Shown in pieces: positions 1-13,139 of a stretch of 64,000 bases of DNA (the first letter of the stretch is position 1; every line of letters starts with the position of its first letter). The translations under genes were made by a program, and so were the position numbers. The stretch lies in the NCBI GenBank assembly GCA_038503065.1, contig JBCAMK010000004.1, positions 819,001-883,000 on the forward strand, written 5' to 3'. Origin of the DNA: Paragyromitra xinjiangensis (taxonomy: Eukaryota; Ascomycota; Pezizomycetes; Pezizales; Discinaceae). A model generated the notes under the pieces. That model made no database searches, was not told the DNA's origin, and worked only from the letters and a program-made list of their open reading frames with translations.

Positions 1-196
1 CGCAAGAGGGAAAGTCTCAACTTTTAACAAAATCATTCTCGTAAATTAGGACTCTGAGAATGAGTTACAGGGAAAGAATTATAAAAAAATTACAGATACC
101 CCAGAAACCAAGAGCCAAAAATGGACGCTCAAGTTATATTCATGAATCAATGCTGAATTTCGGTATCTGTCTATAAAAAAAAGAAAAGGGCATTTA

Positions 197-3100
197 TCAC
201 CTATGAACACCTCTATATCCTTCATGATCGTCATAGGGCTGCTGCGGATACTGCGGATGCTGTCCACGTTGCGAGGAAGGCCCAGGTACATATGCGTGTT
301 GATCTCTGAGCAAATGCGTCACCGAACCAGTCTCGCTGCGATTATCATGCTGGCTCCAGTCAAATGCAGGTTCGGGCCCATCTGGACTTAACATGCTGAC
401 CCTGTCACCTAGATACGGGCTTGAAGAGCGTGGCGGGTACTCCCTAAATCCCGCTGCCGGGGCGGGGTTAGGAACTGCTTGGTAATCTGACCTTCTATAC
501 CCAGGTGTAGACAAAGCCAGAGGACTAGGGGGCGCCCTCCCAACACCCTGTGGAGTACCAGGTCTAGACGAAGCCGGCGAGCGAAATCCTGGAGGGGTAG
601 AAGTTCCGGCATCGCTATATGCATCTATATTAGGGCCATAAGCGTTTCTACCGCCGTGCTCGGCCGAAAACTCGGCACGATGTTTGTAATTCATAAAATC
701 CATATCTGCTTCCTCGACTATCTCGAACTGGCCTCCTAACGGATCTGGTTGCTTTTGTCCTGGTCTCCCATGTTGCATATTCTGCATGCCAATATCGCCG
801 TATGTTGAATTGCCCACCGGTTCAGAGTTTATTCTGCCATAGTAAACCTGGCTCAACACGTTCTTCGCCTTGGCGTGTACCATTGGAGTAATCAATGGCC
901 GGAAAAGCGAGGGGTGGCCGTATCTTTTGTCGAGTTTATCCCTGCGCGCGAATTTGCCAGCCATGAGCATGCTCTCCCGATCTGAGCCGTTTGTATGATA
1001 GCGAATCTTCGCATCGAACACTCTGCGGCAGTAAAACTTAAATGCGATTAAGATAAAAATGAGAGGAATAACGCAAGATGCCGCCTGGCCGGTGAATCGC
1101 ACCTACACATTATTAGTTTTAATATCCTCAACTAGTCACCTAGAAGAGAGAGCTCACCCAAACGACCAAAGCTACAACAACGTTGAAAAACGCCGTCGCA
1201 AACAAGAAACGGTTGAATAGCAGCTGTCTATGATCAGTAACATGTAAATGATAATAATAATTAAAGCAGGGCTTATCTTACCCTCCAGAATGCGCCATCG
1301 CTTTCCACCTTCGTAACGAAGATGTACATGAGACAGTATTTCTTCAAAAAACTATCAATCAAAAAGTATAGGAACGCGATTGGCAAAACAAGAGGTTGAA
1401 TTGTCGCAAACACTAGACCGATAGTGGCGTAGAAAAGGAAATAGTTGTAGTAAGTCGCATAATCGAAAACTGGTGGAGCAGTCCACTCAATCATTTGCCT
1501 TGGAGTCGGCGACATAAAATGCCTGTAGAAGCTCTTCGATATTAATGAGACCAATTGTACAATATCCAGAAGGGCACCAAGGTTCCTTTGAAGTAGATAG
1601 GTGATCCAGAACGTGGAAACATCAAAAATGGAAACTGCGATCTTGGTTGCGAAATTGATTTCCTGTATTGTCTCCCATGTGATCCCGTTAGGGGTATCCG
1701 ACATTTGTACTAAGGTCTGGATAGTAGTCCATAAGGTCCCAAATAGTGCAAAGATAACCAAATTGTTGATCACGAAGAAAAAATATAGCTTGCTAGTGAC
1801 ATGTCGCTCACGAGAAGCCTTTGTAATGTCACTACCCTTTCATTAGTACGCTTTCCCCATAAGGCTTCTGGGCAATAGTAACATACCCTTGCCATGCTGA
1901 GATACGTCTCATAATGATGGGTAGAAGCAGATAGATGATTGAGGTTACTGTCGGCGCAAGAAACCCCTGCCTATTTCACCAACCCGTAAACATTTTGCCG
2001 GCATAGTATGTAGTTAAAATAAGAAGTTTGGGGGACATACACGATGGCTAGAGCCTTGTAGTGTTGATTCAGATACACCGAAAACCCATACCAAATCTAA
2101 AACCCCGTCAAAATTTTAGACTTGATCTAATTCGAGGAAGAGGGGGGGAGGTTCTTACGGCCGCGATGTTATGTAAATTCGAGAGAAATACTGCTATAAG
2201 AGCATTAGGAATGACGAAGAGTATAGAAAGAACGACGAAGAGTATGTTCCCGATCGTCTTATTCCATCGTCGCCCAGCTTTCGATCGACTATACAATATC
2301 AGTCAGTGGCTCGCCACGAGAGGTTCGAAGCATATTCTCACGTCAAATTCTTCCAAATAATGTCGTTAGGTCTCGGGGCAAGCTTTATCTCCGTGCCTTT
2401 TGGGTGTTTCCCTCGGGCTGCTTTCGCGTAAATGTGGGCCCTCGAGATTGTTGGATATGAGACAAATCCGTATTGCGTTGCGTCCCGATTATCGATGGTA
2501 TCTCTGATTGCATAAATCTTCTTCTCCAAATCTTTGATCCTTTGGCCAAGGTACTCGATGGCATCGACATCTGAACCTTTAGGAACCGACTTATCATTTT
2601 TGTCGGGCTTGCACACCGGTCGTCTTGCAGGGAGGTTGTCGGGATTCTTTAGGTACGTAGCGAGATATCCTTCTAGTTTCCTAACGGCCTTCTCGTGTTC
2701 TTCAATGAGATCCGGCAGCTCCTTGACGTTTCTTCCAATGGAACATCTCTCGTCACCATGGCTGGGAACACTTAATTTCCCCACTATCTTACTGAGACCC
2801 TCGTCCGTGCGATATGAAATAGGAACATCCGTTATCTAGCATTCTGGTTAGCTTTGGTTCGGGAAACACTAATAGAACTACAAAAAGCATACCATCAAGG
2901 TTCTGGAGTGAAGTGAGGCCTGGTACTCGGGGCTTTCGAAAAAATTCATGCGTAGTTTCGTGATAGCACCATAATTCCTGTAAAGAATGTACATTATAAT
3001 GAAATCAAAGACCCAAGCGATGATAACATGGGCCCACATGCATGAGCCCCAACTATAATTAGGGCTCATAAGAACGAGCCACTTATTCGAACTTGATGTC

Positions 3101-3570
3101 CCATCTACATCAGCCCATGAATTCTTCATGTTGCACGTAACATTGACCGGAATCATGACCAGACAACCAATAACACCCAAACAGAAGAATATCATCCTGC
3201 ACATCCTCAGGAATCTCAAGAAGACGATGGCATCAAGCCCAAGCTTGTCGACAAGATCTGCTTCATGGCATTTGATTAACGGTTTAAACCACGCAAAATA
3301 GCCCTTATCTATCGTTGGTGGTGCATGTTTCTTGTCGGCGTTCCGGAGTTTTGGGGCGTAGACGACCGAGTGGTATGGACGGATTAGACACCATGCAAAC
3401 AAGATTATCAGAGATATCCCTAGAGATGATCCTAGAGAAGCAAAGAAAGCATCGGTAGCGAACTGCTGTCGGAAGGGAGACTGAACGAGGTCAAGGAACA
3501 ATTTCAATTTGTCATCTGCTTCCCTTCGAGTCAAGACTGAAGACGCTGCGTTGATGAAGCAGGAGCCCAT
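197..3570 (-). CDS. CSC1/OSCA-type calcium-permeable mechanosensitive cation channel (RSN1/DUF221 family)
   Basis: Predicted integral membrane ion channel of the CSC1/TMEM63/OSCA family, which opens on osmotic or mechanical stress. Eight exons join in frame: 3570-2893, 2835-2342, 2288-2159, 2096-2041, 1970-1887, 1831-1282, 1223-1158 and 1102-197, giving about 987 residues. The N-terminal part has the late-exocytosis-type helices (first helix around IILFAWCLIRP). A cytosolic domain follows, ending in the family signature KLAPRPNDIIWKNL. The 7-TM core comes next (FVINNLVIFALFGTLW and following helices). The last exon encodes a hydrophilic tail of about 250 residues rich in Pro, Ser and Gly. I chose the ATG at 3570 because an upstream ATG in the same frame (3708) adds a low-complexity stretch unlike the family N-terminus. 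The gene stands alone on its strand. Family call is firm; the ion selectivity is inferred from homologues. Confidence 0.9.
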
Positions 3571-6425
3571 GTCGCACACAATAGAGGTGGGGGGGAATGA
3601 AAACGAGTGATGAGTCTCGAAGTCGAGACGTGGCTTAGTGGGGCGTAAGGCTGCTGGAAGGAATGTTGAGGCTTTTCGACTCCTAGAGTTTGTGGAGAGA
3701 AAGTGCAAAATGAGCGGGAAGATATGTAAAACAGCGTAGTGACGGCACCACTCTACTTTCTTCCCGTTCCGGACCGGGGGGTTTCTATCTGTCGTTATTC
3801 TCGCCCTGTTAAAATCGGAGCTGCGTAAGTCGTGTGACGTCTAGATCAAGGTTGTCCCTTTTTTCAACAAGGAACAGCTGCAACGGTGTTCAGGCAAACG
3901 GCAGTAAGAATGGGCCGGTTAATTCGGAGGTAAACGCGCTGGACACAGCTGAGTATGTAGGAAGTATGAAACGTCTCTTCAAAATGCATTTAATTGGGAA
4001 AGGGCATAATAGAAGGACACAACAATAACAAAAAGAGAAAGAACAGAGAATAGGAACTTGCTGTAGCTGAGAGGAAACAATCAGGAGGATTACGGCATCC
4101 TCGTGCTCTTTCTAGATTTCCATCCGGACATATATCCCTGTCGCTATGCAGAGCCTCTATTTTGGGAAACGCGACTACAACCTGTCTCGGCCGTCGGGAA
4201 GATCCCTAGGTATGGGGTACCCACACCTACTTTTATCCCTCGATCTGAGGGCCAAACATCTCCAAAGTGCTTCTCGAAGGTGATTAATGCAATTTCACGG
4301 TATTGACTCCATCAGCACCAACCAGATGGCATCTGGCATCCAGGGATATGGTTGAAATGAAGTGCAGTTGTCAAATGCAAAGACGTTGAAAATTCCCCCG
4401 AACGGCAGCCACTAGCCACCATGTAGCATGGCGGCGCTCTGCTGGATAGAGGTTCCGGGGGAGCGGTGCCCGTTGCGCCAAGTTAACTCAACAGGACTTC
4501 TTAACTCCTTAAGTCGCGATTTCCCCCCGATGAGATCTGTCGGCTAGCCTTTTCTCCTACCTGCAGTAGCCCATAGCCAGTTCGATATTATTCTAATCTT
4601 AGGGTTGTGTTTTAACCTTCATAAATCCATGGTGCCCAGATAATACACCAGACTCGTGACATACTAATCAGGTGAAACGCTCGATAAGTTCAGCTGAGGA
4701 GTGCACGGAGGAATGACTGACTATATATAAATTTCTACACAAAATCACAACTAGCCTCAAGGAGCCTTAGAAGCATGGGGTAGGGTTATGGGATATCTGT
4801 GATTTCATATATACATATATGTATCCTCTAAGAGGCTCGACCGTCGGTACATGTATGTTCTTAGTGAACATCATCTAGAACACGTTCCGGCACCAAAAGA
4901 CCTCATTTGCTTTACTTTAGACATTAGAAACATCTCAAAGATCGCAGGGATTACAGAAACACCCATGGACAATAATATACCCCGTATTTTACCGAATTCC
5001 AGGTTCGAGAACCGATCCAGCACCTGTCCCAGGTCACAATAATCTAGGAATAGTGAAAGCCATTAATTCTCCGGCCAAGACTGAGGTAAATTTAGACCAA
5101 AACATACAGTTCATCAGTGGTGATTTTATATACATGTACTTCCTCAAATTCTCCCGATATTCTCGCTATCACGCGATCTAGATTCGTATAATCGGGCGAT
5201 AATATCGAGGTCATATTTGTTAGGATTCATAAAACCCCCGATATCATTCTTCGTCATGTAATCGTTACTCTTGTAGTGTTTCTCACATTGCTAGATTTCT
5301 CCTTCCCGTCGTTCTCCGCTATACAAATATCCTGCAGGCAGATATATGTCACGCACTATAGCCAATGTCTAGTCGTTGATCAAAGCATATATTATCCTCT
5401 CTATGCCTACCACCTGTCAATTCCCACGGCACATGACTACTTACCGTCCCATCAATAGTCACCATCTTTATGTACACCTCACTCACCAACTAACATATTA
5501 CTTTTGATCAGTATCTATCGAAAAAACGATCCCGTGGAAATATTCTCGTATTACGTAGCTAGCATCCCCTTTCCCCTATCCCTACTTCGCCGAAGAAAAC
5601 AAGCCAAAGACAAAGAAACCGAGAAACCCCTACCCCTACGAATACGGAAGAAAAAAAAAACCACCTACGAGTACAACCCCAAATCCCACCCAAAGGAGAG
5701 GGGCAGGAATTGGGGATACAGAAGCCAATAAGTCACTAGATAGCAAGAAAGGACGTGAAAAAATTTTCGTCGTTGCCATGCATTGTATGCAGCTCCCAAA
5801 ATGAGCCCTCGAAAGTTGAAGAAAGGAAGGGAAGAAAAAAGGAAACCGAAAAACAAGCAACCCCATTTTTTTCCTTTTAAAAAAAACACAAAACACAAAA
5901 CCTCAACGCACCAAAAGAAGAATCGAAAGCAGAAAAAACCCGCAGACCCCGCCCCCCAGCCCTTATTGATTTGAATTTTTTTGTGCCACACCAACCCCGG
6001 AAACAGTATGAAGAACCGATTGATACAAGATGAATGGATAGATCAGATCATCACATCCTATCAGGAAGAAGTGACGTAAATGAGGAGAGAGAGAAAGATA
6101 ATGCGAATACAAACAGATGGCAATCCCTCACTAACGAAAGAAAAAAAGGATCCATAGGAAAATTTGATAATAATGTCGCATAGCTACCCCTAACATGAAA
6201 AAAGAATACCAAACCAAACCAAAGATGACCAAGAAACAGAAAAGAAAATAGGACGATATAACAGAAAAACAGAAAAGCAAGACCTATCAAATGCTCGATC
6301 CTCCACACAACGGAAAGCAGAAAATATGCCTATCCAGTCCTTACCATCGACCACCATCTCGATGGCTCGCATCATTTCCACTCAAGAAATGATTGCCGAC
6401 CAAGCCATCACTCCTTATTGGTAAA
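3571..6425. other. gene-poor spacer between two minus-strand genes
   Basis: About 2.9 kb with no supported gene. It holds the upstream region of the channel gene and the 3' flank of DEF1. Only short unrelated open frames occur. Two TACATGTA palindromes lie at 4848-4855 and 5131-5138. The stretch around 5640-5950 is strongly purine-biased on the plus strand with A-rich runs, probably untranslated sequence. Confidence 0.6.
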
Positions 6426-9400
6426 TTAATGTTGCCCGTATGCTCCCCAGCTAGCATTGGTGTGTCGGCCGCTAGATTGGTTATACGGATAAGCTCCAGT
6501 GTACATCGAATACTGGCTCGTTGCGCTCTGGCCTTGCCCGATACCGTATTGTTGGCTGTGCTGGGCCTGTTGCCCATGCGAGTTATGGTTCACGTGAGAG
6601 CCGTACATACTCGCTGGAGTCTGCGCTCCATGCTGCGGTCCTATATTTGCCCTACTTGTGGCTGATTCGGGGCGTCCCGGTTGCCCCGGAATCGATGGAG
6701 TAGACGAAGGGCCCGTAGGCGGCTTATTTTCGCCAAACTTCATAGATTCATCATTCTGAGCCTGCTGAGCGGCTTGCTGCTGGGCAACACCGCTACCAAG
6801 CTGTTGCTGCTCAGGCAACCCCCGACTGTTCAAAAAGTTCGGGATAGCGCTGCCATAGGCTCCAGCAGACGAGTGCTGCGGCAACGATTGCTGTTGCTGA
6901 GAGGTAGCATTCATACGACCATAATCACCAAGTCCAACGCTCTCACGGCCCTGGGTAGAAGGCGTGCCAAACCCACTAAGACCCGCAGCAGTTGATGAAT
7001 GGTCCGAGTATTGAGGGGACATGTAGGCCTGAGGATATCCATACATTCCTTGGTGCTTACCGAACGGGCTAGGATGGTTATAGTAATTCTTGAATAATAG
7101 CTAGGTCAGTGATAGTTCGACCAGTTTAAGAGAAGGCATTTATACCTGGTGCATAAACTGGCTGTAGTATGCTGCTGGATGCTGATATCCGTAGCCTGGC
7201 ATACCTCCAGGATATTGCTGAATAGCCGGGTTGTGGGGCTGTGAAGTTTGCTGGATGGTACTGATGGCTGGGCTTGGGGTTCCATGATTACTTGATTGAT
7301 CTCCAGCTTGTGAAGCGCCATATCGCGAAGTGGGTTGCTGGGCTTGACCAGGTCCGGGAGCTGAGGTGGGAATCTGGCCAAGAGCCTCCCCGGCACCGCC
7401 CAGACCACTCGAAGCACGCTGCTGACTTGCTCCAGCATCTTGTTGTGACTGACCTTGCTGCATATAACTTGAGCCGTACAAGTTCGCGAATCCAGGCGGC
7501 TGAGCGCGATCGTAGTAGTTATTGTATTGTGGCTGTTGATCTGGAGTAGTCGAAACACCAACACCGATATGCGAAGGCTGTTGATGGGGTAATTGGGCAG
7601 GAGCATAATTAACATATTGTTGGCTCTGGGGAGGTTGGGGCTGAGCCTGTGGCTGCTGCTGTGGTTGACTTTGGGGCTGGGGTGCCAATTGCTGCTGTTG
7701 CACAGGTGCTCCAAAAGTCTCAAATGCTTTAGCTTGGGGTTGCTGCTGGGGATCAGGGAATGCGAGGCGGCCGTACGGGCTCGGCATTTGGTGCTGTTGG
7801 CTCATGCTCTGAGGAGCAACCGGCGGCTGTTGAGTGGGTTGCTGGGGCGCAGCCTGGGGATGGGCAGGCAGCCCAGGAGCTTGTCGAGGGGTGGGAATAG
7901 GTTCTGTAACAGGAGGCTGCGAGACAGGCAATTGAGCTGGGCCGGTTGGAGGAAGTGCAGTAACTGGTTGAGCGATAGGAGACGGTTGCGGAGGCTGCGA
8001 AACGGTCTCGGCCTGCTCAACTTCATCCTCATCATCAAGATCACCATTCAAACCCATACTACCAAATTGAAGAGTCGTGTGTTCTACTGCGCCATGGTTG
8101 CTGGGCATTACAACACCTTCTTGCTGGTCAAGTACTCGACGGGCCAACCTCGGGGTTCCCTTTGGCATAGCTACCCCAGAATATGCAGGTCGAGGTGTTG
8201 TAGCCGTAGGCTGCGGAGGCGGAGGAGCAATGCTGCTGATACTAGGAGCAGGCACGGGCGAAGCAATTGTGCTCGCCTGCGTGGTTGTAGGAGGGGGTGG
8301 AGCAGTATCCTCAATCTTTTCTAGGTTGTCTTCGGTAAGAGGCTGTGGGGGAGGTATGGGGACACTTTCTTTGACTTCGGGAATTATTGGTGCTTCTGGT
8401 TCTACCTCAGGTTCAGGTTCAGGTTCAAAAGCAGGAGGGGTGATGGTCTCTTCGGGTTGAGGTGTGGTAGGTTCAATTGGTGGTTCGGGGGTTGGTTCCT
8501 CAGGAGTGAGGACGATATCCGCAATAGGTTCAGGTTCCTTAGGCTCTGGAGCAACTTGTGTCTGGGGTGTAGGTTGAGGTGTAGGTTGAGGAGTAGGCTG
8601 GGGGGACGCTTGTTTAGGTGGGGACGGTTTCTTTTGTACAGGTGCAGGTGGTGGAGGGGGAGGGGGAGCCGGCTTGAGGAGACTGGCCCATGAAGTTTTC
8701 GCCCCAGGTTGAATGATGCTAGTCCTGGGGATAACTTTTTCGGGAGCTGCCTTAGGAACATCCCCCCATCCAGATTGAGTATCAATAGCATCACCTCCAG
8801 CTCCGCTCAAGTCGTGTTCATTCTTTGAATCGTCTCCCCAACCAAGATCGGCTTCGGTTTCAGCAGCCTCACCAGACGCTGTAGTAGTGGTTTCTTCGGT
8901 GAAATCCTTGGACAAACGTACAGCACCATTGGTAGGAGCTCCACCACGTCCACGAGCTGCACGACCATTACGAGGTTCATGTCCTGCTCCTCCACGACCA
9001 CGGCCACCAGAACGGGGCTCGAAATTGCCCCTTGCGCCACGAGCACCACGAGAACTAGATAAATCGTTGTTCGCTCCGGTAGATGATTCTTTAGCCTTGG
9101 GCCTGGGACGATCTTTGCTCTTCTTCTTTACTTCGCCCCATGGAGAAGCAAAACCTAAAGCACGTGCACAAGATTTAGCTTAGTTGCAACAAAGTGACAC
9201 GACAGGATCGTAAAGCAACGGGTCAACCCAAAGAAAACAGTGAACATGGAGAAAAAGCTTGAAATGGAGCACGGACCATCGGATATCTTATTAGCTGTGA
9301 CTTCGACATCACCGCTATTCTCCTGCAAGACGGTAAAGAGGTCCTCAGCGGACCAGCTGGGAAACATGTCCCTCAATTTTTCTAACTCAGGAGCATACTG

Positions 9401-9586
9401 CTTCTTCAATTGACCCACTTCACTGTGGTCTTCAGTGCTATAAGAGAGATTGATGTCACCGTTAGAGTTACGGTTTGGGCGGGCTGCTGCACCGCCTCGG
9501 GAGCCGAAAGAGCTTCCGCCACGGCCGCCTCGAGAAGAACCCCTCCCGCGAGGGGTGGGGGGAAGACGTTGTTGAACTTCAGACAT
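6426..9586 (-). CDS. DEF1: RNA polymerase II degradation factor Def1 (CUE domain, Q/P-rich)
   Basis: Def1 promotes ubiquitylation and proteasomal degradation of RNA polymerase II stalled at DNA damage, and in yeast shuttles between cytoplasm and nucleus after processing. Three exons, 9586-9277, 9154-7146 and 7100-6426, give about 997 residues. An RGG-rich N-terminus is followed by a CUE ubiquitin-binding domain (LRDMFPSWSAEDLFTVLQEN, around residues 70-100). The conserved SPWGEVKKKSKDRP stretch follows the first intron. The rest is low complexity: PTPQ repeats, long Pro/Glu runs, then Gln-rich segments ending in a short SWGAYGQH-type tail, as in filamentous-fungal Def1. The first intron uses a GTCCGT donor, less usual than GTAAGT, but the join restores the family sequence. 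Start ATG at 9586 gives the expected N-terminus. The polyQ region is prone to repeat-length variation. Confidence 0.9.
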
Positions 9587-12426
9587 GCGTACGCTATATG
9601 TTTAGTTAGAAGTGAAAATAGATTACGAGAGATAAGGTTGGTTGCGATCAAACAGAGCCTCTAAAAGAGCCCCAACAAAGAAAAAAGGGCAGATGGGGGG
9701 GGGGGGGGGGGGGGGTGGGAGCACGGACAGCGAAGAGTAATATGTCAAAAAAGGCGAAACCCGGAGTGAGGGTTAGGGAATAGGATTAGCGAGAGCGCCG
9801 ACCGACGATGACCGACGATTGATGACAAAACGTGAGAGGGAGAAAAGGGAGGAAAAGTGATGGGGAGTTGTAATGGGGACGAAAGGGAGGGAGGGTGTCG
9901 AGGGGGAGGTGGTTGTTCTGACAATCTGGCAGAGTGACGATAATGGGGGAGGACTACTCTTTCTCTGAGCGTTCGTTCGTTCTCTTGGGGCTGGAGAAGG
10001 GGTCGGCTGGGCGTGTCGCACACACGCAACGTCGCCTTGCTGTTGCTGCTGTGGCTAAGATCCACCGCGCTGTGCCCAGAGAAGGAAGAAGGAATACTCT
10101 CCATACATACATGTATGAATGCCTGTTTACGTAACCTGCAGCCGTCTGACCCCCCGTCACTTTGGTTGGACGCATCACACAGATTCGAGAAAGTACAGCA
10201 CAGCAGTTCCTGAACTAGGAATCTTGTGAATCAGTGGCAAATTTTCTGGAGCTGTTAATATCGTTCACTCTCACAAGAATCTCAGTATGAGCGAACACGT
10301 ACATAGCGGCGATATTGCTCTTAACGCTTTCAGCCGTCAGCGATATACATGTATCTACTACCCTACATGTACTGTATCCATTACAGCTCCACGAAACCGA
10401 TCGAACAGCTTTTTATTGCAGGTATCACCGCATACCCATCTAAGTCCGGCGGAATCGGTGTTGTGCAATTGTGGTACAACTCGAAGTGCGAGCATGAAAC
10501 TAATGGAGCTCGAAGAAACCGAAACCGCACCCTTGAAACGTATCTATGGTAAATAATAATCGTTTTCAGAAATAATATAAAGTCGTACTGCAATTTGTGA
10601 CGAGTTTAGTATTTTCATTGTTCTCAAACTTTCTTCTTGCCCCCTTGCCCTCTCCTCTCGACAAATCATCGTGGGCATGCTGATGCTGAGGATAGCTGAC
10701 TTGTTCTCTACGTGTGCCATTGGCGATTGATCTTCCCCTCATTTCCAAAAAGGCCCAGTGAGATGGCATTGGTGGCGCAATATCAGACTTCAATAGTCAT
10801 CAGTTTATATGCATTGCAGCCTGGGGCTCAATGTTGCATCCCTGATCGCAGTCAGGAAGGCCTGCGACGATAATTGCTACATATTTCAGGCATCAAGGTG
10901 CTGAAGAACACATCGACAAATTTTCAAGCAGAAAACTGAGAGTTGAAAAATGGTCACCACAAGCGAGAGCACGGACATAGTTAGCAAAAGCCCCTGGAAA
11001 TCGAGAACCCTGGATGATGGTTTATGCGTATTGCGCAACATAAGCGCCAAGAGATCCGGGGAGAATAACCTTGATTTTCTCCCTGACCCGCAAACAGCAG
11101 CCGTGTGGAGGGTTAGGTTTAGAGATATGTTTCACCTGGGAACAGACAAACGCAAGTTGAGCTTGAACGACTTCATAGAGTCGTTACAGGCGAAGGAAAT
11201 ATTGTTCAAGAGCAGTCTGCTGATACTCTCGAGCTTAGGAACACCTGCTCTATCCCCCGGCAATCTATACATTGTACATGGCGGCCTCTTGCCTCTCGAA
11301 CTGCATGATGAAAGAAACCCTACACCCTGTACCCTTTGTTCCGAATTTCGACTTCCTAAACATCCAGCCAAGCCTCCTGCGTCACAGTATTTCTAACCGG
11401 GAAGCACAGATGCCTCAGGCGTCCCGTTGACAGCCTCACGGATCGATCAAGGATCGGTTACCACAACCATGCTATTGTTCCTTGCCCGATACTGTGTTGC
11501 GCCTGTGGGGAAATGCCACAAAATTCACCTGCTTTGTTCATTCTCCATGCCAACTGCCGTTCTAATTTCTCGTGAAGCGCACCTGACGGCTACATATGGA
11601 ACCAACCAACCCCCGAGTAATTTTTGAGTTTAACTCATAGAACTTGATAGAAACGCCCATATATCAACCCTCCGGCTTCAGACAAAGAGTAGAAGAAAAG
11701 GAAAAAAATAAAATGTTGCATGACATTTTTGCATTTCGTAAAGCTTTCAAGCTGAATCAACTCTAACTAAAACCAGACTCGATACGGCCAAGTTACTAAT
11801 TATGTTGCACATTATCCATTCGTCTCCCAACATCTCTGCTTTTCTGCTTCCCCAGTTCACCCACCCTGGCCGAAATGTAGGTAACCGCATATGCCTTACC
11901 TCACACCTCTTCCCATACACACCCCCCCCCCAAATTTGAATTCCCCGTCTTCCGGTACTACCCAAAGGTCTCTTTTTCCATTTTACCTGCTTTCGCGAAG
12001 GGGGGCGGGTGTACGACTTATTATATTGGGATAGGGAGGTCTTGTTGGGTTTGTTGATCAATTAGCATGTACCTGACCTTGCCTTGCTGCCCTCCCTGGG
12101 GGTATGGAAGGCGGCGGCCGCCCAAAAAGTGCAGCCAACTTGATGGTTCCCCCCCCGTCTCCCAATTGCGCGTCTTATTCCGTCATTGCTTAGATAGTCC
12201 CATTGCACGTTGTCCTGAGTTTATTTAAGAGAGCCATTCCTCGCTCTCTCTTCCTTCACCCTTTTTTTGCTCTTTTTCCTCCGTCCTTCACCCTGGTCCC
12301 CTAGCAATTGCCTCACGTAGTCTTTCCATCGAGCTCCCATCTCCCCCCCATCTAGTAAAGTAAATTTTTTGCTATACCTGCTATTTGCATCTTCCACGGA
12401 AAAATAATAATAATATATTTCACAAA
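9587..12426. other. spacer: divergent promoters of DEF1 and the Tudor gene
   Basis: About 2.8 kb with no convincing gene. It contains a 21-base G run at 9695-9715 just upstream of DEF1, three TACATGTA palindromes (10108, 10346, 10364) and C-rich and T-rich tracts at 11920-12300 that look like the promoter and leader of the next gene. A single 148-codon open frame at 10950-11396 has no recognisable homologue and no intron and is treated as doubtful. Confidence 0.55.
9695..9715 (+). repeat. homopolymer run of 21 G
   Basis: An uninterrupted run of 21 G on the plus strand lies about 110 bp upstream of the DEF1 start, so DEF1 would carry a C run in its promoter or 5' leader. Length should be treated cautiously because homopolymers are error-prone in assembly. 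Confidence 0.9.
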
Positions 12427-13139
12427 ATGACCGATAAGAACATCAAGAAAGGCGACGAAGGTATTTCCCTCTTACCAATTCATTCCAGAAGGGGGAAAAA
12501 ATTGCTCATGAAGCCTTTCCTTTCCTATCTCGTCCAGTTTCTTGGAACTGGGGCTCTGGTCATCCCTCGGGAACCATTGCCGAGATAAAGACCCACGGCT
12601 CTCTTGAGATCGAATCAAAGGGTAAACTAGTTCACAAGAACGCTGACCCTGAAAATCCAGCAGTACACGTAAGCCGCGAAGGGAATGATGTTGTCAAACG
12701 TGCAAGCGAGCTCACCAAGGAATCCTCCGCTCCACCCGCCGAGGAGAAGGACAAAAAGTCCCTGAAAGAAGGTGCGGAGGAAAAGAAGGAGGCCGAGGCT
12801 GGGGAGAAGCGAGATCGTTCGGATGTCGACGTTGACGGCGACGATAAATCCCCTGCTCAAGAACAGGTGGAAGCCGAAAAAGACACCGGCAAGGAAGTTA
12901 AGAAACCTAAACTCGACGGAAAGGCCAAGCAAAAGAACGGCCACGGCAACGGAGAAGAGAAGAAGTCCGGCGAAACTACCACCCCTGCCGAAGCCGAACC
13001 TTCTCCCGCGCCGAAGAAGCGCGGACCGGGCCGTCCAAAGAAGTCCGAGATCGAAGCAAGGAAGAGGGAAGCTGCGGAAAAGCTCGAGAGTGCTGGTGGA
13101 GCGGAAAAAATCTCGCAGAGAACTCGTTCTAAGGCTTGA
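12427..13139 (+). CDS. Hypervirulence-associated (HVA1/DUF2945) Tudor-domain protein with AT-hook-like motif
   Basis: Small basic-acidic protein of 211 residues in two exons, 12427-12460 and 12538-13139 (intron 77 bp, GTATTT..CAG). Splicing restores the family signature KKGDEVSWNWGSGHPSGTI, followed by KTHGSLEIESKGKLVHKNA, the compact Tudor-like fold of the HVA1 TUDOR family (PF11160). The rest is a highly charged Lys/Glu-rich linker. A C-terminal AT-hook-like motif (KKRGPGRPKK, about residue 178) suggests DNA or chromatin contact. Molecular function is not established for the family; the AT-hook makes a nuclear role plausible. The gene converges with UBP16. The start ATG is immediately followed by the short first exon typical of these genes. 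Confidence 0.85.

Noticed and set aside
5636..5994. overlapping Phe-rich minus-strand frames
   Set aside because: They are translations of an A-rich plus-strand tract and have no protein-like pattern.
7593..8324. 243-codon plus-strand frame opposite DEF1
   Set aside because: It is an antisense shadow of the Pro/Gln-rich Def1 coding sequence; its Arg/Leu-rich composition follows from that.
10950..11396. 148-codon single-exon open frame on the plus strand
   Set aside because: It has an ATG but no intron, no recognisable motif and a length attainable by chance in a region this size. Kept only as a note.
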